A stretch of DNA of 64,000 bases from Xylaria sp. FL1777 (GCA_022578965.1 MU400615.1:1-64000); one strand, 5' to 3'. Positions 41,617-51,937 are shown, numbered from the stretch's first letter. Notes: generated by a model not told the origin, from the sequence alone. Numbers and translations are program-made.

Positions 41617-42228
41617 AGACCAACAACAGAGCATGCACAGGCGATGGGACAGAGCAGAGCAACGAGACCGAGACACAGGGAAGACGGCCGACGATCGAAT
41701 CCACCCCGGTGCAGACTGGGCGGCGAATAAGGGCTGAGACCGGCCGGCCCGATGTCACACTCTCTGCGTGACTCGTGCCTGCTGCATGTACATATTACGT
41801 GCGTATACCTACTCCGTCCGTACGCAGGATGTGCGTTGCGTACGTAGATGCTAACATGAAGGTAGGTATGTACATAATGTAGGCAGAAACAGGGCGTGGT
41901 GTGGAAGAGTCGTTGTTTCTACCTACAGTACCTACTACTACCTACGTACATATTGCGTAGGTAGCAGTGCTCAGCTGCAAGCGGGGAGCGTAGTACCTAC
42001 TACATAGGCAAATACGTCCTGGCAGTTACGTATAAGGTATATGTACTGCCACGCGCGGTGTGGGGGGAGGCTGCTGACAATGGGGATGGGGACGGGGATG
42101 CGGATGCCGCGCAGAAAAGACGCAGAACAAAAGACGCAGGAGCAGAAGCGGCGAACCGCACAAACTACGCAGTCGCGGTGGCGGCGCTAGTCGGGCATTT
42201 CTGTCCCGTCATTGGCCTAACCTCGTGC

Positions 42229-42235
42229 TGCGCAC
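42229..42235 (+). promoter_or_regulatory. possible metal-response-like element
   Basis: TGCGCAC fits the animal MRE core TGCRCNC and lies 72 bp upstream of the TATA box of the metallothionein gene. A 7-bp match is weak, and fungal metal regulators may use other sites. Confidence 0.25.
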
Positions 42236-42300
42236 TTGCCTGGTGGGTGGCACCTGGTTGGGGGCGTGTTTGGGACCCTCGAACGCTCGAGTTCGCCGGC

Positions 42301-42308
42301 TATAAAAG
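42301..42308 (+). promoter_or_regulatory. TATA box of the metallothionein gene
   Basis: TATAAAAG, 163 bp before the ATG, followed by a C-rich stretch and then an A/C-rich leader, as in strong inducible fungal promoters. Confidence 0.7.
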
Positions 42309-42463
42309 GGCCCTCGACAGAAGCCTCGACGGCCATTTTCCCCCTTCCATTCTCCCAGCCATACCACCTTGTATCCATCCAGATCAGACAAAACAAAACC
42401 AAACCACGCACTCAACCATTCCCGTCCACAGTCTTCCAGACAAATATACCACAATCAGCCAAA

Positions 42464-42746
42464 ATGAAGGGTGACTGCACTTGCTCTGGTGGCGACGGAT
42501 GTAAGTATCCCTCCTCCTCCCCTCCTTTGATCCGGTGTTGTCTTTTGCCCCTCTCTTCGATACCCCTCTCTACTATATTTGGAATTATATATTCTGAACT
42601 ACCCCGCCATCCTCACGAAGACTCGACGACGGAGCTCCATCGGGATTGGCATTCAAACAAACAACCAACTCAAACTGCGTGTTGGCTGCTAACGTGATTC
42701 CCTCTACCTAGGCCAATGCGGCTCTGGCTGCTCTTGCGGCAAATAA
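42464..42746 (+). CDS. copper-type metallothionein, 23 aa, with intron
   Basis: Two exons, 42464-42500 and 42712-42746, split a cysteine codon around a 211-bp intron with canonical signals: donor GTAAGT at 42501, branch GCTAAC at 42688, acceptor CTAG ending 42711. The product begins MKGDCTCSGGDGC and ends QCGSGCSCGK. Its six Cys fall in three Cys-X-Cys pairs (5/7, 13/15, 19/21) with Gly and Ser between. This is the pattern of the N. crassa copper metallothionein (about 25 aa, 7 Cys), which binds Cu(I) as a thiolate cluster in the cytosol and buffers copper. Here one Cys fewer is present. A TATA box and A/C-rich leader support high inducible expression. It is too short for standard open-frame filters; recognition rests on the Cys spacing and exact splice sites. 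Confidence 0.88.
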
Positions 42747-43504
42747 GCGGTTGATACCCTCAATTCGCGAGCACCTAGAAAACCACAAAGAACACAACAT
42801 GCATCATGAATAAGAATTCCACTCTGCTTTGATCGGCATTTCTACTCCGTCAATTCTGGCGTTCGCAACCTACAGCGCCTAGATTCCCATCAAAATCGCC
42901 ATGGAACACACCTTTATTCCAAATAGAGTATGGTCTCGGGGAGGTTTGGGGGATCGGGAAGGGGTTCGGCCATGTTTGCAAGTCTCCCAGTTCGAGAACC
43001 GATGGATTTTATCTTAGCTTCTCTGCGAGTCACTCTTTCAAAATTCAAACTGTCTCTTATGTGGCCACAAGCTTATCTGCAGCGTTTCCCTCCCCACAAC
43101 TTGTGACTCCATACTTGACTCCTGGTACGAGACGTCTCTTTCGAAACATCTCGGTAGCTCCCCGTTGTGACTGTTAGCAATACTGAAGATTTGGCCAAGT
43201 ATGATACATACAGCACGAAAAGCTCATGTATGAGCTGGTTAAATTGCACCGCCAAATGCGTAGTGATGATGAACGCATGGGTGAGCTGCAGAGATGACAA
43301 AATCTATGACTTTGCCTGCTTCACAGGTGTAGTAGGCGATACAGGCACGTAACCTATACCATTGGGCGGGTACGTATCTGTGTCTAGGTCGATCAAACAC
43401 GGGTTGATAGACAAGAATAGCCCTGGCTATCGGGAGAGAAAGAATAGTTTAGGCATATCATTATAATCGTATCTTGAAACTCAGAATCTATCGTAGCCGA
43501 ATGC
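42747..43504. other. convergent intergenic region
   Basis: Between the metallothionein stop and the stop of the NOP8-like gene on the other strand. It presumably holds both 3' UTRs. No other gene is seen. Confidence 0.6.
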
Positions 43505-45199
43505 TTAGATTGCGCGCTCTGCCCTTGCCCGATTTTCTCGATAGCGCTTCTCCTTTGCGGCCGACTTCCTCCTTTTCCTCCACGCGCGGTTGAGGTCTCC
43601 CCTGCTCTCCCAGAATTGCTTCTGAAAGTCGCTCGCTGGAGTCTGACTCGTCTGTCCACTTGCAACATCTTCCTCCATATCCACATCTTCATCTGCCTGC
43701 TCCTGCTCCTCTTCCACGTCCCCGAGCTCCTCGACATCGTCCTTCTCGCCAAACTCAGTGTCGTCTACGGAGCCTTGAGAGGCCCAGAAGTTAAAGGACC
43801 GGCTAGGATGCGCCGTGTCGGGCGTCGGCGCGGCACTTCGAATATTCCGAAACTCGAACTCCTGCTTCGTGAACGGCGTCATGGGGGCCTGGCTGGCAGG
43901 AGCCGTCGGATTCTCATTGTCCTCGATGTCGTCCTCATTACCGAAGAAGCTGAAAGGCTTCCCCTCTGAGCCGCCATTAGGCCCACTATCGTTTCCCGGT
44001 GGCCGCTTGTACAAGGCTTCGAGAGGGTGAATCTTTCTAGCAGCAGGCGTGTTTGGTGGTATCTTGATTGAGAGGTTCGTGATAGAACCCGAAGATTTGG
44101 GCCGTGCGGACTCGGACTTTGCGGTGGTCAAGGGGCTACTCGGGTCCGGAGTCGCGGCTTTGAGTTGCTTGGGTAGAGTTTCCGTTTCTGCCTGTTTCTC
44201 TGAGGCATCGGACTCTGAACCGGAACTAGAGGTGTCGTCATCCTCATCAGATGAGGATGATCCACTACTACTCGTCTCATCGTCGTCGTCCTCCTCCTCT
44301 TGAGACATAGGTACGGCCTTCCTAGGCTTAGGGGGATCTGGAGCTGGTATGCCCTGGGGCCGCCTCCTTGACTTCGCCGGTTCAATTACTTCTCCGGCAC
44401 TATCCACCCAGCCGACGCCATCCTCAAAAGTCGTCGCTTCGACGCCAGCCCCAGTTGCACTGGATTTAAGGAACGTCGGGTACTTGGTGGTCTTCTCGAA
44501 CTCGTGCACAATGACTTCAAGATTGCTCTTTCGCTTCCGTTTCTTCGTTTGAGTGGAGCCCTCCTCGTCCTCGGTCTCCTTGATTTCTGCCGAGGGCACG
44601 GGCACGGGGAGTTTGGTTTTAAAAAGACACTCTGGTTCGTCGGTGTACTTCGATTTGACGGTCGCCTTCTTCTTTCTCGCGTCCTTCTTATCTTTCTTCT
44701 CGTCCTTGGACGGCGTCTTGTCTTTCTTTTCCTTCCTGGCCTTTTTGCGCTTCTCCTCAATCATTTCCTGCTCGGTAGTAGTCCATCCTCGCTTGACTTT
44801 GCGGCCCTCGAGCTGGACGCCTTCTATCACGTCAGCTTCGTGTTTCCGCTTCTTAGGCTTTTTCTTCCCCTTCTTCGTCTCGGCGGCGTCGGTGCCGGCT
44901 GCCGGCCCGGGGATCAGCTCGGGACGTGCGGTCTCGACGCGTAGCTTGGATCCCTTGACAACAGCGCCATTGAGTTTCTTCTTGAGCTTGTCGGCGTCCA
45001 TGGTGGGTAGATCGACGAATCCAAAGCGCTTCTCGGGAAAAGTCTCGATGGTATGGTAGGATATGTTACGCGCGCGGGGGAGGATGGAGGCGGGGATCAC
45101 AACGTTCTGGAGGGACAGATCGAAAGGCGTGATGTGCAGTCTTGTGTATGGCGTCGCAGATTCGGGGTCTTCGGCGGACGCTGTTGACACGGGTGCCAT
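43505..45199 (-). CDS. NOP8/SRP40-like nucleolar protein, 564 aa
   Basis: Single uninterrupted frame from ATG 45199. Residues about 17-95 read as a degenerate RRM: a first strand RLHITPF, an RNP1-like KRFGFVDLP, then GSKLRVETARPE. Next come Lys/Arg-rich segments (KKGKKKPKKRKHE, EKRKKARKEKKDK and others; likely nucleolar localisation), a conserved-looking GVGWVDSAGEVIEP stretch, a long acidic serine tract (EEEDDDDETSSSGSSSSDED) and a basic C-terminus at 529-564 beginning FWESRGDLNRAWRKRRK. This order matches fungal proteins annotated as SRP40-like or Nop8-type ribosome-biogenesis factors, which act in 60S assembly in the nucleolus. Assignment to Nop8 itself is inference from architecture. It is divergent from the thioesterase gene, with 487 bp between the ATGs. 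Confidence 0.72.
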   Translation of the reverse strand: MAPVSTASAEDPESATPYTRLHITPFDLSLQNVVIPASILPRARNISYHTIETFPEKRFGFVDLPTMDADKLKKKLNGAVVKGSKLRVETARPELIPGPAAGTDAAETKKGKKKPKKRKHEADVIEGVQLEGRKVKRGWTTTEQEMIEEKRKKARKEKKDKTPSKDEKKDKKDARKKKATVKSKYTDEPECLFKTKLPVPVPSAEIKETEDEEGSTQTKKRKRKSNLEVIVHEFEKTTKYPTFLKSSATGAGVEATTFEDGVGWVDSAGEVIEPAKSRRRPQGIPAPDPPKPRKAVPMSQEEEDDDDETSSSGSSSSDEDDDTSSSGSESDASEKQAETETLPKQLKAATPDPSSPLTTAKSESARPKSSGSITNLSIKIPPNTPAARKIHPLEALYKRPPGNDSGPNGGSEGKPFSFFGNEDDIEDNENPTAPASQAPMTPFTKQEFEFRNIRSAAPTPDTAHPSRSFNFWASQGSVDDTEFGEKDDVEELGDVEEEQEQADEDVDMEEDVASGQTSQTPASDFQKQFWESRGDLNRAWRKRRKSAAKEKRYRENRARAERAI

Positions 45200-45686
45200 C
45201 TCTTGCCAGCAACGGGACGCTCTGTATGTATGTATTTATATATATATATACACATACATATGTATACAGCCGTGGTGCGAGGAAAGCCGAAGCCAACGAC
45301 CGTCGAAGGGATGCCGTCTCGAGGTGGGTAGGTCCAGAGAAGGGTGCTGCTCCCTTGGGCGGTTAAGGGAAAAAAGAAAGCTGGGCAGTCAGCAGCGTGC
45401 AGGATCCGCTTTTTCATTTCTTGGCCAGCCGCAAGCGTACTTACCTAGTGTACCTACCTACCTAAAGCGCACGGGCCCTCTACCTAATCTTGTACCTATT
45501 TGTCCCCGCTAAACTAACTACTGTATCTAGTATATGTGTAGATCTAGGTACATACTGCGTAGGTAACTAACTACTTACATACCTATGTATATATAGGTAA
45601 CTTCGAAGCTCTCGACACGACACGGGAAATCGCCCAAGACTACTCGACTACATATCTACCTCCTTACTTACTTACTTCATTTCAAA
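45200..45686. promoter_or_regulatory. bidirectional promoter region
   Basis: 487 bp between divergent start codons. It holds an alternating TA/TGTA tract near 45222-45268 and several ACCTACCTA / AGGTAGGTA motifs. Transcription starts cannot be placed. Confidence 0.5.
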
Positions 45687-46749
45687 ATGGCCCCGAAGCT
45701 TCCTCCTCTTAGATTTGTCCGATCTGTATGTTCTGCTAATTCCGGCTGCTCCATGCATTAAAACCCGTGGTTTAACAGGCGCAGGTCTTGAAGTCATTCA
45801 TGGCAGAATCTGGGCTGGAGCCGAGGTTGGTGAACCCTGTCCATGTCGTTATCTACTGTCTCGCTATGTATGCGCTCACACAGCCATGTCTAAGGTTACT
45901 GGGGGCTAACGTGAGTTCTAATACGAGCCGCCAATAATGATAACGACGATGAGCTTTCAATTGAACGGACCGTAGCAGCTAAGAGTCACAAATGCTGTCC
46001 ATGGTAAGGTCGATTTTGAGCTGGACATCACGGAACATCACACGGTGCGACTCCTATCTTGACACTACGAGTCGCGTCTACTCATCTACGAGATGCAGAA
46101 CCGACTCAAGATATTACACGGAGGCACTATTGCTAGCATGGTCGACCTTGGTGGCTCGCTCGCGGTGGCGTCGACGGGACTCTACGGCACCGGCGTATCA
46201 ACCGATCTCAATGGTGAATCCCTGCCTGTCATGATCCCACCATTCTCTATGAGGACGGAACGGGCTCTCATCCCTTTTTCTTGGACCTTGAGAACTGATG
46301 TAGATCGACAGTCACATATCTGAGCGGCGGCGGCAAAGTCGGCGACAAGATCACAGCTACCGCCATCTGTGACAAGAGTATATTAATTCTTATACCCTGA
46401 GTCGGAAGATCTAGGAACTAATATGTCTATCTAGTTGGAAAGACTTTGGCATATACATCTGTGACCTTTCGAAATAGCAAAGGTGAACTGGCAGCAAGGG
46501 GTAGTCATACAAAGTGAGTGTCTGTCTCTTTGACCTAGGTGCTGAGCTACCTGGTCGTATTGTCCATTATTTAGCCTCAATTGAGGCGACAAAAGCCACG
46601 GTCTACTTCCACCTACCCTTCCCCTTGTGATTTTCATTGAGGTGAGGCGAAGAAGACTGACTTTAGGTAGGTACGTGACACAAGCTGTAAAGGCCCAGGA
46701 ATCACCTTTCGTAGTGCCTGAAGGCGCTGAGATTGCTGATGAGAAATAA
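45687..46749 (+). CDS. hotdog-fold acyl-CoA thioesterase (ACOT13/PaaI type), about 164 aa
   Basis: Assembled from seven exons: 45687-45725, 45779-45829, 45979-46044, 46099-46213, 46312-46377, 46435-46513, 46671-46749. All joins keep frame and use GT-AG. The 45829/45979 join is least sure: a stronger GTGAGT donor at 45911 would add 27 residues. The core NRLKILHGGTIASMVDLGGS carries the ACOT13 active-site pattern: Asn53, His59-Gly60 and Asp68 at the spacing N+6 and H+9 seen in human ACOT13. Then follow GVSTDLN, VTYLSGGGKVGDKI, IGKTLAYTSVTF and AARGSHTKYV, in family order. It should hydrolyse medium- or long-chain acyl-CoA to free acid and CoA. No clear targeting signal is seen. Its neighbour downstream makes acyl-CoA, the reverse step. 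Confidence 0.85.
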
Positions 46750-47402
46750 GGTGGGAACATTGCTTGAGACGGGGCTCGAGATGTTAACCTATAGATAGAT
46801 TTACCTGTATATACAAACGTGATTATCGCAAACTGCGAAACGCACCTAGCTAGAGAGAGTTTTTATTTGATATTTGTAAGATTTGAACTCACACGCGCGA
46901 TTTACTTTTCCAGCTCATGCATCGTGACACACACATGAGAAGAGAGCTCAATCCGTGTCCTTTTTCCCCGGCTTGGCTTCCTACCCCAGAAACTGCCGTG
47001 CTCTAATGCCTAGACCCCGATAAAATAAGCCGCCAATGGTCCAATAAGAATGAAGAGCCGAACAATAGCTCGGCTAATTATTTTAAGCTTAGCTTTCATA
47101 TACGTTTAAAACAAGACGCTTCGCTCGTTTTGCCTATTCCTAGAAGGAACACCCGGGTTATAGCAGTCTCGAGCAGAGGGAAAATTGTAAGGACAGTGGC
47201 AATCAATCCGGCTACCATGGCAAAAAGCTGACGTGATTGCAGATTATTTTGGTTCTGCAACTTCATCGATATCTCTTTTTTTTGAGAGTCTTCATCGTTT
47301 GTACTATCCGCTTTTAAAGGAGGCGCTACCGCATCACCTAGTCCAGCTTGAACATCGACAAACTCAAGACTATTTATTATCAAAGGAGGGCGATAAGAAG
47401 CT
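46750..47402. other. intergenic region with an orphan minus-strand frame
   Basis: It holds the thioesterase 3' UTR and the promoter of the acyl-CoA synthetase. On the minus strand an open frame, 47383-47096, has one hydrophobic segment (FAMVAGLIATVLTIFPLLET) after a polar Gln/Asn part, but no ATG before its middle. It could be the last exon of a decayed membrane-protein gene or chance. Confidence 0.4.
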
Positions 47403-49658
47403 ATGGCGACGATCGGTACGTTTTAGGCATTAAGAGAGAGAAGACATGAAATTTACGCAATTCCAAAAATGTACCATGAAGGAGGAAACAGTCAACTCAC
47501 TTTTATATCACATTTACAACAAAACAGAACTCATACCACAAGCTTACCAATGATGATAATGAACAGCGGCTGGTATCGCGGCGGCCACCGCCGGCCTTAC
47601 GTATCTCGATGGCAAATACCACATAAGGCAGGACCTGAAAATGATGCGAGCCAAGAGCAAAGGTGTCAAGATGTTCCAGAAAGCTAGTATGTATAAGCCT
47701 GCGCACTTACACAGTTCCTCCTTTCCTCATCTTCCCACTCGCATCTTTACGCATACGCATGCATACACAGTCTTAACAGAACATAGTCCAAGAACACCGC
47801 ATCTCACCATACTACTTCTTCGAGAGATACGCTGAAGCTCAGCCGAGCGAGGAATGCATCTGGTGGCGAGGAGGCTCGTATACATGGAGCGCCGCATACT
47901 CGCGGGCGAGCCAATACGCTCATTTCTTCCGATCGCAGGGCGTAGAGCCGAATGATCTCGTGTCCTTCTTTATGATCAACAGCCCGGACTTCGTCTTAGC
48001 ATGGATGGGGCTATGGGCGATCGGGGCCGCACCCGCGCTGATAAACCACAACCTGAGCCAGCAGGCCCTCCTCCACTGTCTGGGCATCGCGGGGTCCAAG
48101 CTCGTGTTCGCCGACGGGCCAGATGAGTTACTGGAGCGTCTCGACGCCGTAGAAGGACAGCTCTCCGCGTCGGGAGTCCGCATCGTGAAACTGTCCTCTG
48201 TGCGCGCCGATATTCAGACTTTGCCCACAACGCGGCCCTCGGATGAGCTCCGCGCGGCCGTGACGCCGGACTCGGCCTTCGGCCTCTTCTATACCAGCGG
48301 CACGACGGGGCTACCGAAAGCATGCATTGTGCCTGCCACGGCAGGCTTCTTGCATGGCGCGAGCCGGGAGTGTGGGTTCGCGTACGTGACACCCACGGGC
48401 AAGAACGCGGCGCTTAGGCGCCCGGAGCGCTATTACGACTGCATGCCTTTGTACCATGGGACGGGGGGTATAAGTGGGATGACGCAGCTCGTGACGGGGC
48501 AGACCCTCTGCCTAGCGCCAAAGTTCAGCACCTCTCGCTTCTGGGATGACGTGCGCGCCTCACGGGCGACATGGTTTGTGTACGTGGGCGAGACGCTGCG
48601 GTATCTTCTCGCAGCACCGCCCTCGCCTCTCGATAGGGCACATTCGGTGCGCGCCATCTACGGCAACGGGCTGCGGCCGGACGTGTGGGTGCCGTTCCGT
48701 GAGCGCTTTGGGATCGAGACGATTCACGAGTTTTTTAACTCGACGGAGGGTATAATGCCGCTTGACAATCCAGCACGGGGAGACTTCCGGGCGCACAGCG
48801 TAGGACATCATGGGCTGATCAGCCGGTGGCGGTTCCGCGGCATCCTAGTACCTGTGGCTGTGGACGCGGAGACTGGGGACATTGTGCGAGACGAGAAGAC
48901 GGGTTTCGCGACGCGCGTGCCGTACGAGGTGGGCGGCGAGATCCTAGTTAGACAACCGCCGACCCTCACTCCCGCGTTCCCGGGGTACTTCAAGAATGAG
49001 GAGGCGACGGCTAAGAAGTATGTGTACGACGTCTTCCGTAAGGGCGACTGCTACTACCGCACGGGTGACGCTTTGCGGCGAGATGTCGACGGCCGTTGGT
49101 TTTTCCTCGACAGGCTGGGCGACACCTTCCGATGGAAGGGCGAAAACGTGAGCACCGCGGAGGTCTCCGAAGTCCTAGGTCGGTATCCGGGCGTGAGCGA
49201 GGCCACCGTGTACGGTATATCACTGTCCGGTCACGACGGCAAGGCTGGTATGGCAGCCGTCTACATCAACTCAGAGGCCTCGAACTTTGACTATAGTGGG
49301 TTGCTAAAGTATGCCTGTGCTCTTCTTCTCTTGTCTGACTGTTCTTTTCATCTCCGTCGCTGATATATCATCCCCATGTGCTCCTATTACTTGGCATACA
49401 TAGTAACACCCATCTAGACATGCCAGGGCCCATTTGCCGAGGTACGCCGTGCCTATATTCCTACGTCAGCTTGTAGCGCGATCTGCAACGCACAACAATA
49501 AACAAGACAAAGTACCTCTTAAGAAAGCCGGAATCGACCCGGCGCAGATGAATGGCGACCTGCTATTCTGGATCTCGGAAAATGGAAGGGGTGACGAGTA
49601 TGTGCCTTTCACGTCGAATGACTTCGACAGCCTTCAGACGGGACGAGCAAAACTATGA
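47403..49658 (+). CDS. FAT1/FATP-type very-long-chain acyl-CoA synthetase, 628 aa
   Basis: Exons 47403-47415, 47567-47686, 47787-49308 and 49427-49658 give an unbroken 629-codon frame. The first exon is only 13 nt (MATI plus one base, donor GTACGT). An alternative frame across 47469-47687 does not join the rest. The N-terminus (MATIAAGIAAATAGLTYLDG) is a membrane-anchor-like segment, as in FAT1. The P-loop YTSGTTGLPK is at 213-222, YGNGLRPDVW at 336-345, STEG at 363-366, YYRTGD at 467-472, and the FATP signature with DRLGDTFRWKGEN at 486-498. The C-terminus reads AHLPRYAVPIFLR and KQDKVPLKK. The family (about 600-650 aa) activates long and very long fatty acids with ATP and CoA and assists their uptake at membranes, ER, lipid bodies or peroxisomes. 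The last residues are AKL, close to a peroxisomal PTS1 tripeptide (SKL-like). Confidence 0.92.
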
Positions 49659-50162
49659 GTCTGCACTACAACCAAGGCTGAATAGACGGAGGATACATTA
49701 TTACCATGTAGGCGAAGGTGCAGTGCATTCAGGATTACCTATCTCGTGTAGACTACCTCTGAATCAGACGGGCGAGGTACTGATATATATCGTCTTATCC
49801 CAATGACTATTTGCCTATAGAACACGAAGGAAGTACCGGCTTTAAGTCGTTGCAATCGTGCAGCTTATCGCCGAATTTCCATAAATGGCTTTTCACTGAT
49901 TAATATGATCAAAACATTATACATGGATAGTATATTGTCCTCCCGAAGCTGTATTGAGCGATGTTAAATTTGTTTGTAGGTAGTACTTATTGTTGACTGT
50001 GCAAATCAGCGCTATTCTATATCGTTTGCTAGCTCTTCATCTGCACTGTTTATTTCATAACGAAATTGTGTGCTAGACAAGCTCCCATAATGGAAGTCGT
50101 TTCCATTTTAGGTCTATCTGCTAGTATTTGCGATATATCTTCGGAACTCCTTTTTTGACGAT
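49659..50162. other. convergent intergenic region
   Basis: 504 bp between the stops of the acyl-CoA synthetase (+) and the C2H2 protein (-). A/T-rich stretches fit 3' UTRs. No further gene is seen. Confidence 0.6.
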
Positions 50163-51937
50163 TCATCGAGGAGCTGACCGTCTTGGCCACGGTTCGGACA
50201 TATAGCCGAAGGGCCTAGAAATTGTAAATACAGAAAGCTTGAGGGAGGGGGGATGACTGTCATACTTCTTTGAGTTCACTATTCCAGCCGTTGAATTTAT
50301 TCCAGGCTTCGTCAACCTGCGCTTGCTAGTTGCGCTAGATCGACTTATCTTAACTGCTTTAGAAGTTCTCTAACACTCATATCAGTTCGATCACTCTTGT
50401 TCGACTAATCGCCGCTTACCTCGAGACCGACCTCGGAAACAGTCCAAGGAGCAGCCATCTCTGCATAATCGGGGCGTGTTACGCTTCTTAGTGAGCGGCG
50501 GGGTTTCTCGTGTTCTCTCTCGTTATTCGAATGACGGCTGCGAACTGACTCCCGTAATTTAGGAAGTAGAGTAAGGTCATCACCTGCCTCCTCGTGTCGG
50601 CCTATCCCGTTCTTTGTATGATCTGTCTGGGGAGTGTTTTGATGGGATGCTGTAGGAGTGACTATCTGAGATTAGTAATTGCATCACATTTAAAGGGCAA
50701 TAGTGTGATGAAATATAACTTACATGTGTGAGGTTCCATGCCGAGGTGTTCCCTAATCCAATATTTGCTTGCCATCTCATCTCCATCGACTATTGAGTGT
50801 CAGATAATGCAAAAGGACTTTTTTAGGGGATGACTTGTACCTTGTAAGGCAAATCTTTCGAAGATAGACTCATTTGTCAGTTCTTCTTTCCCGGGTGTGT
50901 CTTTCTCATGCTCTTGAAAATGCTTTAGCGCCCTATTATTATTTAGAGGAGGTTCTGTGAAAATGCCCGGCTCGCAATAGACACATCGAACGACGAAAAG
51001 TCCTTTTCGATTTGCATGGTGAAATATGCATTCTGTCCGATTAAATAGTCAGTTATTACCCGGAGGGGTTTGGACAACCAAGGTAGCATAGGCACGGAGC
51101 CTGTAAAAACCTTTATATGGGGAATGAAGCAATAGCGACCGTACCGCCTGTCATCAAGTTAGGGAACGCAATTCGCCCCTTTATCTTGGGCTGCACCAAT
51201 TCGGAAGAGATCTTCGGCACTCGTTAGCCGCATGAACCTCATGCCAGCTCTATAGTATCACATACCTTCTCATCAGTTGTTCTTTGCCGCTTATACTGGA
51301 CATTGTTCTCGGCCCAGCAATCAGCTTGAGCCCGTTTCGAGCCGCAGGAAATTATACAGCTCTCAGCTATGACTGAGGACTGTATTTGATGGTCAGGACT
51401 AGGTGGCTGCGCGAGGGATGCCCACGGTATGATTTGGGTAATTGAGTTCTGGACGCCGCGATTTGATGTGTCAGGAGTTGACGGAGGTGAGGCAGCATGG
51501 CTTCCCACGTCTGCGTGGGGAGGATCCTCGAAAACACCATTTGAAGAGGCGGCTGTGCTAGGCGCAGAAAGAAGAGCAGAGGCAGAAGATGAGACGGCAA
51601 CAGGTAGTCTCAAGGACGATACGCTAGGGAAGAGAGCAAGATATCGGGGAGCGACGGCGTGGAGCTGGCCAATGGCATGGTCGACTGCAGCAGCATCGAA
51701 ACCAAGCAGGTTTAGACGGCCTCGTAGGTCGCGCGCGGCGTCTTGCTTATGTTGCTCGAAGGCGTCTCGCTCCTGGTCGACTTGGCGCAAAATAGATTGG
51801 AGCCGTGGAAGCAACTCACGCTCGAGGCGCTGGTCACATTCGTGCGCCAGATGCTCTAGTTGGTCCTTCATGTATCTTGGAGCAAAGTCAAGAAGGGCAG
51901 CGTTGAGCTGGATGTCAAGAGACCGCCGTTGTGTCAT
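50163..51937 (-). CDS. uncharacterised protein with coiled coil and C2H2-like zinc finger, about 481 aa
   Basis: Six exons on the minus strand: 51937-51266, 51211-51145, 51032-50841, 50789-50724, 50661-50420, 50369-50163. All joins keep frame, with GT-AG introns of 51-112 bp; the last exon is the least certain. Residues 1-110 are helical and charged, rich in Leu/Gln/Arg, likely coiled coil (DQLEHLAHECDQRLEREL). Residues 110-185 are Ser/Ala/Pro-rich. After a short linker, ECIFHHANRKGLFVVRCVYC leads into Cys263-X2-Cys266-X17-His284-X3-His288 (ending HFQEHEKD), a C2H2-type zinc-binding pattern. Then come FERFALQ and YWIREHLGMEP, and a basic Ser/Arg-rich tail. The layout suggests a nuclear, perhaps DNA- or chromatin-associated protein. 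I do not recognise the family, and no function is assigned. Confidence 0.68.

Larger units (their letters stand above)
32581..42200. other. gene-poor region, about 9.6 kb
   Basis: No open frame longer than about 190 codons, and none has a motif I recognise. A+T content is moderately raised around 35-39 kb. Fragments such as 37476-37715 or 39357-39581 have no visible partner exons and could be chance or very old gene debris. It holds a perfect inverted repeat at 37422-37444 and an imperfect GACCAAGACATCGA-type tandem tract near 41555-41616. From about 41,790 GTAGGTAC-type tracts herald the metallothionein promoter. Confidence 0.5.

Noticed and set aside
42058..42474. 138-aa frame overlapping the metallothionein promoter and start
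   Set aside because: It spans the TATA box and leader in a frame different from the metallothionein; composition is low-complexity.
46877..46893. tRNA-like T-arm (GTGAG-TTCAAAT-CTTAC on the minus strand)
   Set aside because: No matching acceptor stem or D/anticodon arms can be drawn around it.
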